Under the pieces are notes generated by a model. It saw nothing but the letters and a program-made list of their open reading frames with translations, had not been told where the DNA came from and did no database searches. The translations under genes were made by a program, and so were the position numbers. DNA of 45,441 nucleotides from CAZSHX01 sp964606895 (GTDB taxonomy: Bacteria; Bacteroidota; Ignavibacteria; Kapaibacteriales; UBA2268). The stretch covers positions 1-45,441 of the forward strand of contig CAZSHX010000035.1 of NCBI GenBank assembly GCA_964606895.1. Reading direction: 5' to 3'. Below, piece by piece: positions 34,009 through 42,157 of this stretch; the stretch's first letter is position 1, and the number at the start of each line of letters is the position of its first letter.

Positions 34009-35277
34009 ATGAAAATAGACTCAATTCTTCTTTTTGAATCTCCTTATGTCAGGAGCCTATACCCTTTTTCGATTATGCATTGCAGTTGGGAAGTCCGTTG
34101 CGGAGCTTTCAGAATGTTTGAAAAGGTTCAGAAGCAGTTTCCCTCTGCACGTATTCTTTTTACCGGCAGAGAAAAACATTTGAAATCTTTCCTTGCAAGA
34201 TTCGAACATGACTCTCAGGATATTCGCAAAGAAAACATGCTGATCCTGAATTCTTCTGTTTTGCCGACTGATGCTTTTTGGGATTCTATTCATGAATCAT
34301 ATAAAAAATTTTCTAAAGAAAAGGGTACCGATAAATCCGTTGCTTTTTGCTATCAATCGGTTCCTGTTGCCGTATTTCTTCCGGCTGAGGAAATGATTAA
34401 TCCAATAAATTTTGATGCTGAATTTTTGCCCAAACTTCTCTCTGATTATAGCAACATACTTCCGAAAGCTGAAATTACCGAGCCCAAGCTCATCAATTTT
34501 CTCTGGGATGCCATTGAATTTAATTCGCAGGCAATCGAAGATGATAAAAGATTTTTTGTTTTTAATGTTAATATTCATAAGTTCATCAAATCAGGCGTTC
34601 ATGCCATTAACGAAGAGAGAATATTCATAGGCAGTGATGTAACAATCCATCCCGGTGTTCTGCTTGATGCCTCTGCCGGTAGCATCATAATAGGTAACAA
34701 CGTCACCATAATGGGCGGAAGTAATATAGCCGGACCTTGCTTCATCGGTGATAATTCAATAATTAAGTTTGGAGCAAAAATATACAAAGATTGTTCATTC
34801 GGGGAATTTTGTAAAATCGGTGGTGAAATTGAGAATTCAATTATTCAAAGTTTCTCAAACAAACAACATGACGGCTTTCTCGGGCATTCATATATTTCTG
34901 AATGGGTAAATCTTGGCGCGGACACGAATACTTCCGATTTAAAAAACACTTATTCTAATATTAATGTCAGGATAAAAGGAGAGAGGTTCAACACGGGCAG
35001 GATGTTCCTCGGACTGCTTTGCGGCGACCATACAAAAACTGCAATAATGACTCGTTTTACAACCGGAACTATAGCCGGTATTTCAGGAGTTCTGTTCCAT
35101 GATGATTTTCTACCGAGTTATATACCATCGTTTTGTTATGGCGGAGCAAAAGATTCTAAGAGCTATGGGTTGGAGAAGGCAATCGAGACTGCCAAAATCG
35201 TAATGAAACGCCGTGGAAAAGATTTAACCTCCGAAGAAATTGAATTGTTTTCTGACGAATTTAAAGATTTAGCTTAA
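34009..35277 (+). CDS. GlmU-related sugar nucleotidyltransferase-like protein
   Basis: A 422-residue protein of the GlmU-related family found in Bacteroidota. The N-terminal part begins MKIDSILLFESPYVRSLYPF and has a short R-x-G segment (EVRCGAFRMFEKV) instead of the usual Gly-rich nucleotide loop of GlmU. The C-terminal half is a left-handed beta-helix with hexapeptide repeats (IGSDVTIHPGVLLDASAGSI, IGNNVTIMGGSNIAGPCFIG), then HDGFLGHSYISEWVNLGADT. The latter segment is typical of the acyltransferase-like end. ATG 34009 is chosen over the track of earlier starts because the family begins there and a promoter lies upstream. Probably cell-envelope sugar metabolism; the exact reaction is not certain. 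Confidence 0.82.
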   Translation: MKIDSILLFESPYVRSLYPFSIMHCSWEVRCGAFRMFEKVQKQFPSARILFTGREKHLKSFLARFEHDSQDIRKENMLILNSSVLPTDAFWDSIHESYKKFSKEKGTDKSVAFCYQSVPVAVFLPAEEMINPINFDAEFLPKLLSDYSNILPKAEITEPKLINFLWDAIEFNSQAIEDDKRFFVFNVNIHKFIKSGVHAINEERIFIGSDVTIHPGVLLDASAGSIIIGNNVTIMGGSNIAGPCFIGDNSIIKFGAKIYKDCSFGEFCKIGGEIENSIIQSFSNKQHDGFLGHSYISEWVNLGADTNTSDLKNTYSNINVRIKGERFNTGRMFLGLLCGDHTKTAIMTRFTTGTIAGISGVLFHDDFLPSYIPSFCYGGAKDSKSYGLEKAIETAKIVMKRRGKDLTSEEIELFSDEFKDLA

Positions 35278-35430
35278 TATTTTTTTATTCTGAAATTGCA
35301 TTTTCGGATACAAGTAATGTAAGATGCATTTTTCATTTATTGAATGAAAAAAAATGAAAGAATTTTTTGGAATTTTTAGTATTAAAAAAAATTAATTGAA
35401 AAAGTGCCTTATATGAAACAAGATTAATTT

Positions 35431-35458
35431 TTGTTCTTGGTTTATATCTCTATTTTTG
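35431..35458 (+). promoter_or_regulatory. Putative promoter of the NlpC/P60-CapA unit
   Basis: TTG at 35431-35433 and TATTTTTG at 35451-35458, with 17 bases between, fit the Bacteroidota promoter pattern. ATG 35512 follows 53 bases on, which also argues against earlier start codons for that gene. Confidence 0.5.
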
Positions 35459-35511
35459 TATCGCAAAAGATGTGTAAGTTTTTCCACACTTTATTTACTA
35501 AAAAAGAGAAT

Positions 35512-36234
35512 ATGAAGAAAATAGCGATACTCATAATAATATTTCTTGGATTGATTGCGGGAACAGGTTTTTACCCCGCTGATGCAAATGCCAAAACAAA
35601 AGGCAAGCATGCAAAAGTTACAAAAAAGCACCTTAAAGCTAAAAAACATAAAAACGGCAAAAAGCAAACCATTGATGAATCATTGAATCTGCTTCAAAAT
35701 TATCTCCCTGAGTATTACAATTTGACTTTACTTGCCTCCGAAGGTCAATTTGCCAATAACATGGATTTACCTTCTGAATTTGACCAAAACTCAATTTTTA
35801 CTGACCCGATTTTAAGAAAAGAATTAATAGAAAATATAAATGACTGGCTCGGCACAAGATACAGCCACGGCGGACATTCCAAAGCAGGTGTTGATTGTTC
35901 CAATTTCACTTCTGCAATGGTCGAAAGAACTCTCGGCATTCAGTTCCCACGCAGTCCCGGTGCTCAGGCGGCTCTTTTTAACAAAATTGATGACCTAAGC
36001 GAAATGCAGTTCGGAGATTTAATTTTCTTCACAGGAAGAAATAAAAAAGCAAAAAGAATCGGTCATGTAGGATTTTATCTCGGTGATGGCTTGTTCGCTC
36101 ATTCTTCTTCGGGCCGAGGTGTGATTTACACTCATATCAATCAAGGCTATTATTCCGAAAGATTTAGATTCGGCGGAAGATTTATCAATTCTTCGTGGGC
36201 TGGCATATTGAAGCCCACAAATCATACCAATTGA
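35512..36234 (+). CDS. Secreted NlpC/P60 cell-wall peptidase
   Basis: NlpC/P60 enzymes cut peptide cross-bridges of peptidoglycan. The 240-residue protein has a signal peptide (about 1-25, ending near ADANA), a Lys/His-rich linker (about 27-52) and the NlpC/P60 domain in the C-terminal half. The catalytic Cys129 is in HSKAGVDCSNFTSAM and His185 in RIGHVGFYLGDG, and the segment FPRSPGAQA is typical of the family. ATG 35512 gives a clean signal peptide. The stop overlaps the start of the CapA-like gene (TGATG), so the two are coupled. Cell-envelope remodelling is the likely shared theme. Confidence 0.9.
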   Translation: MKKIAILIIIFLGLIAGTGFYPADANAKTKGKHAKVTKKHLKAKKHKNGKKQTIDESLNLLQNYLPEYYNLTLLASEGQFANNMDLPSEFDQNSIFTDPILRKELIENINDWLGTRYSHGGHSKAGVDCSNFTSAMVERTLGIQFPRSPGAQAALFNKIDDLSEMQFGDLIFFTGRNKKAKRIGHVGFYLGDGLFAHSSSGRGVIYTHINQGYYSERFRFGGRFINSSWAGILKPTNHTN

Positions 36235-37406
36235 TGACACTAATAAAAAATAGTATATCGAAATCCAAAAGCTCAAAATATTCATTTTGGGCTTTTTCGC
36301 TTTTATTCTCATTATTCCTTATTCTGATTTTAGTTGACGATATTTCCTCTCAGGATTTAAGCAAACCCTTTGATGTAAAAAACTCATTCAAGGAAAGAAA
36401 AATCAGTATTATTGTTGCCGGCGACATCATTAATCATAAGTCGCAAATTAAAGCGGCTAATATATCAGGGACAAAAAAATACGACTATTCTCACTGGTTC
36501 CGGTTCATTTCACCGATTTTAAAAAGTTATGATTTTTCCATCGGCAACCTTGAAACAACTTTTGGTGGAGAGCCATATAGCGGTTATCCGGCTTTTTCAG
36601 CACCCGATACTCTTGCATGGTTTTTAAAAGAGGCAGGATTCAATGCCTTGGTAACTGCAAATAACCATTCGAGTGACCGAGGAGCCAAGGGCTTGAACGG
36701 AACAGTTAAAGCACTAAATCGTTATGGGTTTATCCACACTGGAATTTTCCCTGATGATGCTACAAAAGAACTCATCAATCCTACGTATCTTGAAAAAAAC
36801 GGATTGAAAATCGCACTTCTCAATTACACTTACGGAACCAATAACGGTGCTAAGAATTTATTAATCAATAAGACAGATACAGTCCAAATGCTGATGGACA
36901 TCAATAAAGCAAAATCAACGGGTTCGGATGGTATTTTGGTTTTCCTTCATTGGGGACAGGAATATGCAAGAACTCCAAACCAATTTCAAACTAAGTTAGC
37001 TGAATTTTGTTTGAATAATGGCGTAAATGCCGTTATCGGTTCGCATCCCCATGTTATCCAAAAAGCAGAAATATTCAAAAAGCCATTTTCCGATATGTCG
37101 GCTAATACTCTTTGTGTATATTCTCTTGGCAATCTGCTGTCCAACCAAAGGTGGCGATATTCAGACGGCGGATTAATGGTAGGTTTTGACTTCGTAAAAC
37201 GAGAAAAATCAAAATCAATCAGCGTCGAAAATGTGAAATACGAACCTGTATGGGTTCATGCTTATTTCAATTCGGGAATAAAATATTATGATTTAATCCC
37301 AACAAATCTTTTCGAATCGGACAAAATCAAATTTGACATTTCCCCATCTGATTTGCAGAAACTTAAAATATTCATTCAGGATACAAAAGCAATTCTTGGT
37401 ATGTAG
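36234..37406 (+). CDS. CapA-like metallophosphatase-fold protein
   Basis: A 390-residue protein of the CapA / poly-gamma-glutamate biosynthesis family, calcineurin-like fold. After an N-terminal membrane segment (FWAFSLLFSLFLILILVDDI, about 17-36) the family motifs appear in order: SIIVAGDIINH, FSIGNLETTFGG, VTANNHSSDRG, FLHWGQEYAR and VIGSHPHVIQKAE. The metal-binding Asp, Asn and His residues are all visible. ATG 36234 overlaps the NlpC/P60 stop. In Bacillus CapA helps export poly-glutamate; in other bacteria members have less clear envelope roles, and no capB or capC is nearby here, so capsule synthesis is not claimed. Confidence 0.85.
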   Translation: MTLIKNSISKSKSSKYSFWAFSLLFSLFLILILVDDISSQDLSKPFDVKNSFKERKISIIVAGDIINHKSQIKAANISGTKKYDYSHWFRFISPILKSYDFSIGNLETTFGGEPYSGYPAFSAPDTLAWFLKEAGFNALVTANNHSSDRGAKGLNGTVKALNRYGFIHTGIFPDDATKELINPTYLEKNGLKIALLNYTYGTNNGAKNLLINKTDTVQMLMDINKAKSTGSDGILVFLHWGQEYARTPNQFQTKLAEFCLNNGVNAVIGSHPHVIQKAEIFKKPFSDMSANTLCVYSLGNLLSNQRWRYSDGGLMVGFDFVKREKSKSISVENVKYEPVWVHAYFNSGIKYYDLIPTNLFESDKIKFDISPSDLQKLKIFIQDTKAILGM

Positions 37407-37450
37407 GTTGCAATTTCATCAATATTCTGATTATTCATTACTTATGAATC

Positions 37451-38665
37451 TCATTCGTCTTTGAACAATTCATTCAGTATATTCTTCATTTGAAGGAAAA
37501 TAGCCTGCCAGGAAAAATGCTCTTCGATATGTTTCCTTGAATTTATGCTGATAGTAGATGCAAGCTCATTATCCTTCAAAAGCAGAATAGTCTTTGCAAT
37601 TAGTTCTTCATTGTTTTTACAAATCATAATGTTGACTCCGTCGGTTGCATCTATGCCCTGATTTCCTGTAGGAGTGGTCACTACCGGACAACCGCAGGAC
37701 ATAGCTTCCAATAGCTTATTCTGAATGCCTGAACCGCCCGAATGAGGATGCAGAAAAACTCTTGCGGACTGCAAATATGGGATTGTATCGGGTACATTTG
37801 CATGTAGTATAATATCTTTAGCAACTAATTTTTTAATTTCAGCCGGAGGATTGGCTCCAACGATTACTAATTTCACTCCCGGTATCAGCTTTTTAATTTC
37901 GGGAAAAATTTCGGCTGTAATCTTTTTAAGCATCAGAACATTAGCGTAAATATCCAATTTTCCTACAAAATAAATTTCTTTACGGGCAGAAAAATCTTTC
38001 GGAGGTACAAACTTATCAATTTCAACACCATTTGTCAGCAGTCTGTATTTGGGTTTAGGATTTCTTGATTTCATCAGATCGATATCAATATTCGTAACCA
38101 AGGTAGTAACGTCAAAATGATTTACGATTTCGGGTTCATACTTTTGCAATTTCTTGAATTCAAAACCCCGAATGATTCTCTGCTTTATACTTTTTGCTTC
38201 TTCATGGCTTCGTTTCTGGTATTCTGTCCGGCAATCCTCAGCCATCAGAAACTTTTTACATTTTAAATTCTTGGCATACTCGGCAGTTCTCATGAAAAAT
38301 GAAATCGTTAAATCGAAATTTTCCTTCTTCATTAATCTTTCAACCAGTAAAGCAAATTCCGGCTGATAGTAGAATGAGATTTCAAGCGGCATAGAACTGA
38401 ACAGCGACAAAACTCCTGCACGCAGTCCCGATTTGATAGCATCAACATTTATAACATGTAACTTCACCCCCAATGCCTCAATTTTTCTGATGCTTTCTTT
38501 CGGGCTTTCAGCTCCCTGATAGAAAGACACAAGGGTTACATCGTGATATTTGCATAGATAGGACAATATATTAAACGGTTTCAGCCTGTCGCCTCCAATG
38601 AGCGGATAGGGCAGACGTGGTGTCAGAAACAGAATTTTCAGCCTTTTGTCGGGAACCAAGTTCAT
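37451..38665 (-). CDS. Glycosyltransferase, GT-B fold (GT4-like)
   Basis: A 404-residue glycosyltransferase. The N-terminal acceptor domain begins KILFLTPRLPYPLIGGDRLK, with the Gly-Gly loop. The C-terminal donor domain has EIYFVGKLDIYANV and VKLVIVGANPP. LLEAMSCGCPVVTTPTGNQ is the nucleotide-sugar-binding motif, with a Glu 8 residues after a Gly-Ile-type segment (HSGGSGIQNKLLEA). Such enzymes add sugars to lipids or polysaccharides in the cytoplasm. Its ATG overlaps the aminotransferase stop (ATGA). Acceptor and sugar unknown. Confidence 0.88.
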   Translation of the reverse strand: MNLVPDKRLKILFLTPRLPYPLIGGDRLKPFNILSYLCKYHDVTLVSFYQGAESPKESIRKIEALGVKLHVINVDAIKSGLRAGVLSLFSSMPLEISFYYQPEFALLVERLMKKENFDLTISFFMRTAEYAKNLKCKKFLMAEDCRTEYQKRSHEEAKSIKQRIIRGFEFKKLQKYEPEIVNHFDVTTLVTNIDIDLMKSRNPKPKYRLLTNGVEIDKFVPPKDFSARKEIYFVGKLDIYANVLMLKKITAEIFPEIKKLIPGVKLVIVGANPPAEIKKLVAKDIILHANVPDTIPYLQSARVFLHPHSGGSGIQNKLLEAMSCGCPVVTTPTGNQGIDATDGVNIMICKNNEELIAKTILLLKDNELASTISINSRKHIEEHFSWQAIFLQMKNILNELFKDE

Positions 38666-39801
38666 AAAATTTCTTTCAAAGCTTTAGTCAATAGTTGATA
38701 TTCCTCGAAGTGATTGAAAACCTGAACCGAAATCCTGAAAAGCAACTTACCTTCAAAATCTGAAGTAAAGAGCTCAATGTTGTAATTATCCAGCAAGGTT
38801 CGCCGTAAACTAGCCGCATCCTTCATTTTATCGTTCGGAACAAAGAACGAAGCAAGAGTACCAAGATTCTCATCAGGTGCAGGCATTTCCAGCTTTAGCT
38901 CGGATGCAAGTAGCTCTACAGCTTGTTTCAAAAGCTCAGTTCTGTAAGAATAAATATCTTTTCCAAGGGATTGGAAAAAATGTAAAGCTGTTGTTGATGA
39001 AAGATACGACGACGGTGTCTTGGTGCCTGTCCAGTCAAATTCATGAGTGAAGCCCTGACCAAAGAAAAGCGATATTGTCAGCGGATGAATCAGATTTTGA
39101 AGTTCAGGACGAACCCAAAGAACTGCAGAACCCTTAGGGGCAAACAACCATTTATGCAAATTGCCGGTGTAAAAATCGCAGACGATATCCGGAATATTCA
39201 GTTCGAACATACCCGGAGCGTGAGCTCCGTCAACCAATATCAGAACGTTCTTTTTTCTGCAGATTTCAGCAATCTTTTTTGCAGGGAAAACGAGAGCAGT
39301 GGCAGATGCAACATGGTCAATAACCAATAATCTTGTCTTCACGGTTATATTTTTTTCGAAAATTTCAAGAATTTCATCATCACCTTTTGATGGAAATGGA
39401 ATATTAATTTCGCGATAACTCAGATTTATCCTTTCTGCATAATATTTCATCGCATTCCGGACGGCAGGATAAACATGATTTGTGGTAAGCAATTCACCAT
39501 CTGCAAAATTAAAATTCGGCAAAGAATTTAAAATTGTATTTACGCCGGTTGTTGCATTATCAATAAAAGCCAAGTCTGTACCGTTTGCACCCAGAAACTC
39601 TGCTATTTCATCAGCGGTTTCCCGAATCAAGGAAAAATATTTATCCACAAAGAACATTACAGGCTCTTCTTCAGCTCTTTTTGTCCATTTGTAAAAATCT
39701 TCCAGTACATGAATTGGAGTTGCTCCGAAAGAACCATTATTCAAAAAAACAATATCTTTATCCAGATTCCAAAGGTTTCTTATGCTTTTGCCAAATTCCA
39801 T
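38662..39801 (-). CDS. Class V aminotransferase (isopenicillin N epimerase / cysteine desulfurase-like)
   Basis: A 379-residue PLP enzyme. The cofactor Lys217 is in DFYTGNLHKWLFAPKGSAVL, and Asp191 and His194 are in LILVDGAHAPGMFEL. The N-terminal NNGSFGATP and the helix after FIDNATTGVNTILNS suit the class V fold. It is closer in pattern to isopenicillin N epimerase-like proteins than to IscS: the loop Cys of IscS-type desulfurases is not apparent. Coupled by a 4-base overlap to the glycosyltransferase gene. Substrate unknown. Confidence 0.85.
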   Translation of the reverse strand: MEFGKSIRNLWNLDKDIVFLNNGSFGATPIHVLEDFYKWTKRAEEEPVMFFVDKYFSLIRETADEIAEFLGANGTDLAFIDNATTGVNTILNSLPNFNFADGELLTTNHVYPAVRNAMKYYAERINLSYREINIPFPSKGDDEILEIFEKNITVKTRLLVIDHVASATALVFPAKKIAEICRKKNVLILVDGAHAPGMFELNIPDIVCDFYTGNLHKWLFAPKGSAVLWVRPELQNLIHPLTISLFFGQGFTHEFDWTGTKTPSSYLSSTTALHFFQSLGKDIYSYRTELLKQAVELLASELKLEMPAPDENLGTLASFFVPNDKMKDAASLRRTLLDNYNIELFTSDFEGKLLFRISVQVFNHFEEYQLLTKALKEIL

Positions 39802-40040
39802 TAAAATTCCTGCAAACTTATAAATAATTGAAAAAACAAAAATATCATTTTTTCAGTAAATACTACTCAGAATGAAAGGAAATATCTTGATATATTAATA
39901 ATATTTTGACTGCTCACTTGGTAATTAGCAATAAATTTTTTAAGTTTGCAATGTGGATTTTGAATTCTCTCTATGTTAATAATCTCTTTTTTATATATTT
40001 ATTATCAATGAGTTACAGCAACAAATGAAAAGGATTGAAT

Positions 40041-40775
40041 ATGAAAATCATCATAGGCTTTATTGCTTTGCTTGTATCATTTTCTTCTGTTTTGTGCCAA
40101 ACAGATACTGCCAATAAATCTATCACTAAGGACACTGCTAAAATCATCAGATATACAAAATCCAAAAATATTTTCACCAAAAATTACAACCTTGACAAAC
40201 TTCAAAAATTCTGGTTCGAAATGGGTATTGGATTTGGATACGACAAGTCATTTTTCAAAGATTTTTCTACATTATGGAGTTTGAGAACGGCTGTATCTTA
40301 TCAAATCAACAGACTGAAACTTACTCCACGATTTATGGTCATTCCCGGTTACGATGGAATCTGGGATGAAGTATTCCCCAAAAGAACAATTCGTGATTAT
40401 GCCTTTCTTGTCGGTTACAATTATGACAAAAAATATTTAGGTTTTTCAGTTTCTGCAGGTATTTCCTATCAGGAAGGAAATGCTCACGGTGACATAATAA
40501 AGGTTGTTACCGAAGCACCAACCCCTGTTAGTCTGAATAAGTTAAAAAATACTTCTCAAATCGAGCAAAGTGAATGGGCATCCTTTCACCATGATGTCTT
40601 TTATTATGAGAATATTAAGTTAAACAATTGGAATCTGCCAATTGAAATGCAGTTACTGTGGACTCTACCAAATAAAGCTTTCGGATTGGGTTTGCTTTTG
40701 TTTTGTAATTTGAATTCCAAATGCAATACCTACGGTTTTCAGATTGTTTATGGTGGAGGATTCACCGGATATTGA
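40041..40775 (+). CDS. Hypothetical exported protein
   Basis: A 244-residue protein with a signal peptide (MKIIIGFIALLVSFSSVLCQ, about 1-20). The rest is rich in aromatic and beta-strand-like segments with Lys, Asp and Asn turns. Examples are FWFEMGIGFGYDKSFF, YAFLVGYNYDKKYLGFSVSA and FGLGLLLFCNLN. This alternation and the final aromatic residue (GYstop) suggest a small outer-membrane beta-barrel. No family recognised. ATG 40041 is used rather than TTG 40035. Single gene; 239 bases of AT-rich sequence precede it without a clear promoter. Confidence 0.55.
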   Translation: MKIIIGFIALLVSFSSVLCQTDTANKSITKDTAKIIRYTKSKNIFTKNYNLDKLQKFWFEMGIGFGYDKSFFKDFSTLWSLRTAVSYQINRLKLTPRFMVIPGYDGIWDEVFPKRTIRDYAFLVGYNYDKKYLGFSVSAGISYQEGNAHGDIIKVVTEAPTPVSLNKLKNTSQIEQSEWASFHHDVFYYENIKLNNWNLPIEMQLLWTLPNKAFGLGLLLFCNLNSKCNTYGFQIVYGGGFTGY

Positions 40776-40959
40776 ATTAGGGTGATTTTTTGAAGTATTT
40801 CCAATTACCATCTTTTATTGAAAAAAAATAAAAGATACAATACAAGTTAAACATAAAAACAAAATAAATATTTCAAACTAATCATTTTTTTTTGGCAAAT
40901 GATAAAAATTTTAAGTAATTTGCAATGATTTTTTGATAAATTATTAATTCGGGAAAAAT

Positions 40960-41475
40960 ATGGGAAACACTTTAACGATTGATGGCTCTAAGTCTAATAC
41001 TAAAAGCATATTGCTTGATTTGATTGCTTTGGCTGTTGTTTACTTTGTTCCAACATTAACTCATTTGCTGAACTTGCCTCTTTATTTGTTCGAGCCAATC
41101 AGGATAATGCTGATATTGTCCATTGTTCACACAAAAAAAGTTAATGCGTTCGCACTGGCACTTTCTCTGCCTTTGTTCTCTTTTGCAGTTGCAGGTCATC
41201 CTGTATTTTTCAAAATGCTTATCATTTCAGCGGAAATGGCACTGAACGTATGGCTGTTCTATGTGATTTCCAAGGAAATTAAAAGCACTTTTCTTGCAAT
41301 GGTTCTGAGTATTGCCCTCAGTAAATTAGTATATTATGCTATTCAATATATATTTATCGTAACTTCTTTACTGACTTGGCAGGAAGTGGAGCATCCGATA
41401 CTGCCTCAGGTGATTGTAGTATTTGCATTGAGCGGGTACGTTTATTTTGCCGAAAAATTTAAAAAAGCAAAATAA
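40960..41475 (+). CDS. Small multi-pass membrane protein
   Basis: A 171-residue protein with about five hydrophobic segments (around 16-34, 44-58, 64-80, 88-106, 108-134), short charged loops and a basic C-terminus. Size and layout resemble the substrate-binding (S) components of ECF vitamin transporters, but no motif for a particular vitamin is visible and no ECF ATPase genes are adjacent. It precedes the P-loop kinase gene by 3 bases, so the two probably form one unit. The transporter idea is inference. Confidence 0.5.
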   Translation: MGNTLTIDGSKSNTKSILLDLIALAVVYFVPTLTHLLNLPLYLFEPIRIMLILSIVHTKKVNAFALALSLPLFSFAVAGHPVFFKMLIISAEMALNVWLFYVISKEIKSTFLAMVLSIALSKLVYYAIQYIFIVTSLLTWQEVEHPILPQVIVVFALSGYVYFAEKFKKAK

Positions 41476-41478
41476 TTG

Positions 41479-42141
41479 ATGACCAATGAAACAAATCTTT
41501 CCGGATTAATACTCGAAGGAATTCCCGGTTCAGGTAAGTCTTCAGTTTTAAAAGAAATATTAAAAAATCCGAAGTTTCAGGAAAGAAATTCAGAGTCTTT
41601 ACTCGTTCTTAATGAACATCAAACTCAAAGAGTTCTCGAGCAAAAGGAACGTGACGGTGTGCTGAAAAAGTCGGACCATACAGAATTGCTAAACTGTCAT
41701 CTGGCTTATATTCAAAGGATAAATGATTCGCTGGAACCTATTAAATGGTGCGAAAAGAATTCAAAGCATCATAGATTTAATTTTATTTTTGAAAGGTTCC
41801 ATTTCACTCATTTGTATTATTACGACTATCTTGAATGGGATGATTTTGCTTTGATTGATACAGCATTAGGAGCTATAGGAACAAAATTGTGTGTTCTGCT
41901 GATTGACCGCGATACGATTATCAGGCGAGTTATAGGAGAAAGAAAAAATAACAGTAACTGGATGAATTATATTAAACGATATGGTGCAACCGATGTTGAT
42001 ATTGTAAATTATTTTGTGGACAGACAGGAACAAATGCTGAAATATATCTATAATTCGTCGCTTGAGTCAGTTTTCATTAATACAAATAATACCGGAGCCG
42101 AAGAAACTGCTGAGCAAATATGTAACTTTTGGCTAAAATGA
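41479..42141 (+). CDS. P-loop kinase, thymidylate/deoxynucleoside kinase-like
   Basis: A 220-residue P-loop NTPase. Walker A is GIPGSGKSS at about 14-22, directly after a hydrophobic strand (LSGLILE). FERFHFTHLYYYDY (about 96-109) corresponds to the DR[YF]-type acceptor segment of nucleoside kinases. LIDRDTIIRRVIGERKNNSNW (split as LIDRDTIIRRVIGER and KNNSNW) looks like the mobile Arg lid. The substrate is not certain. ATG 41479 follows the membrane-protein stop by 3 bases, and the DUF362 gene starts 16 bases after this one, so expression is probably shared. Confidence 0.65.
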   Translation: MTNETNLSGLILEGIPGSGKSSVLKEILKNPKFQERNSESLLVLNEHQTQRVLEQKERDGVLKKSDHTELLNCHLAYIQRINDSLEPIKWCEKNSKHHRFNFIFERFHFTHLYYYDYLEWDDFALIDTALGAIGTKLCVLLIDRDTIIRRVIGERKNNSNWMNYIKRYGATDVDIVNYFVDRQEQMLKYIYNSSLESVFINTNNTGAEETAEQICNFWLK

Positions 42142-42157
42142 AATATCGGAGTTAATT

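Noticed and set aside
35431..35511. Longer start for the NlpC/P60 gene
   Set aside because: The frame would begin at a TTG that is better read as a promoter element, and ATG 35512 gives a proper signal peptide.
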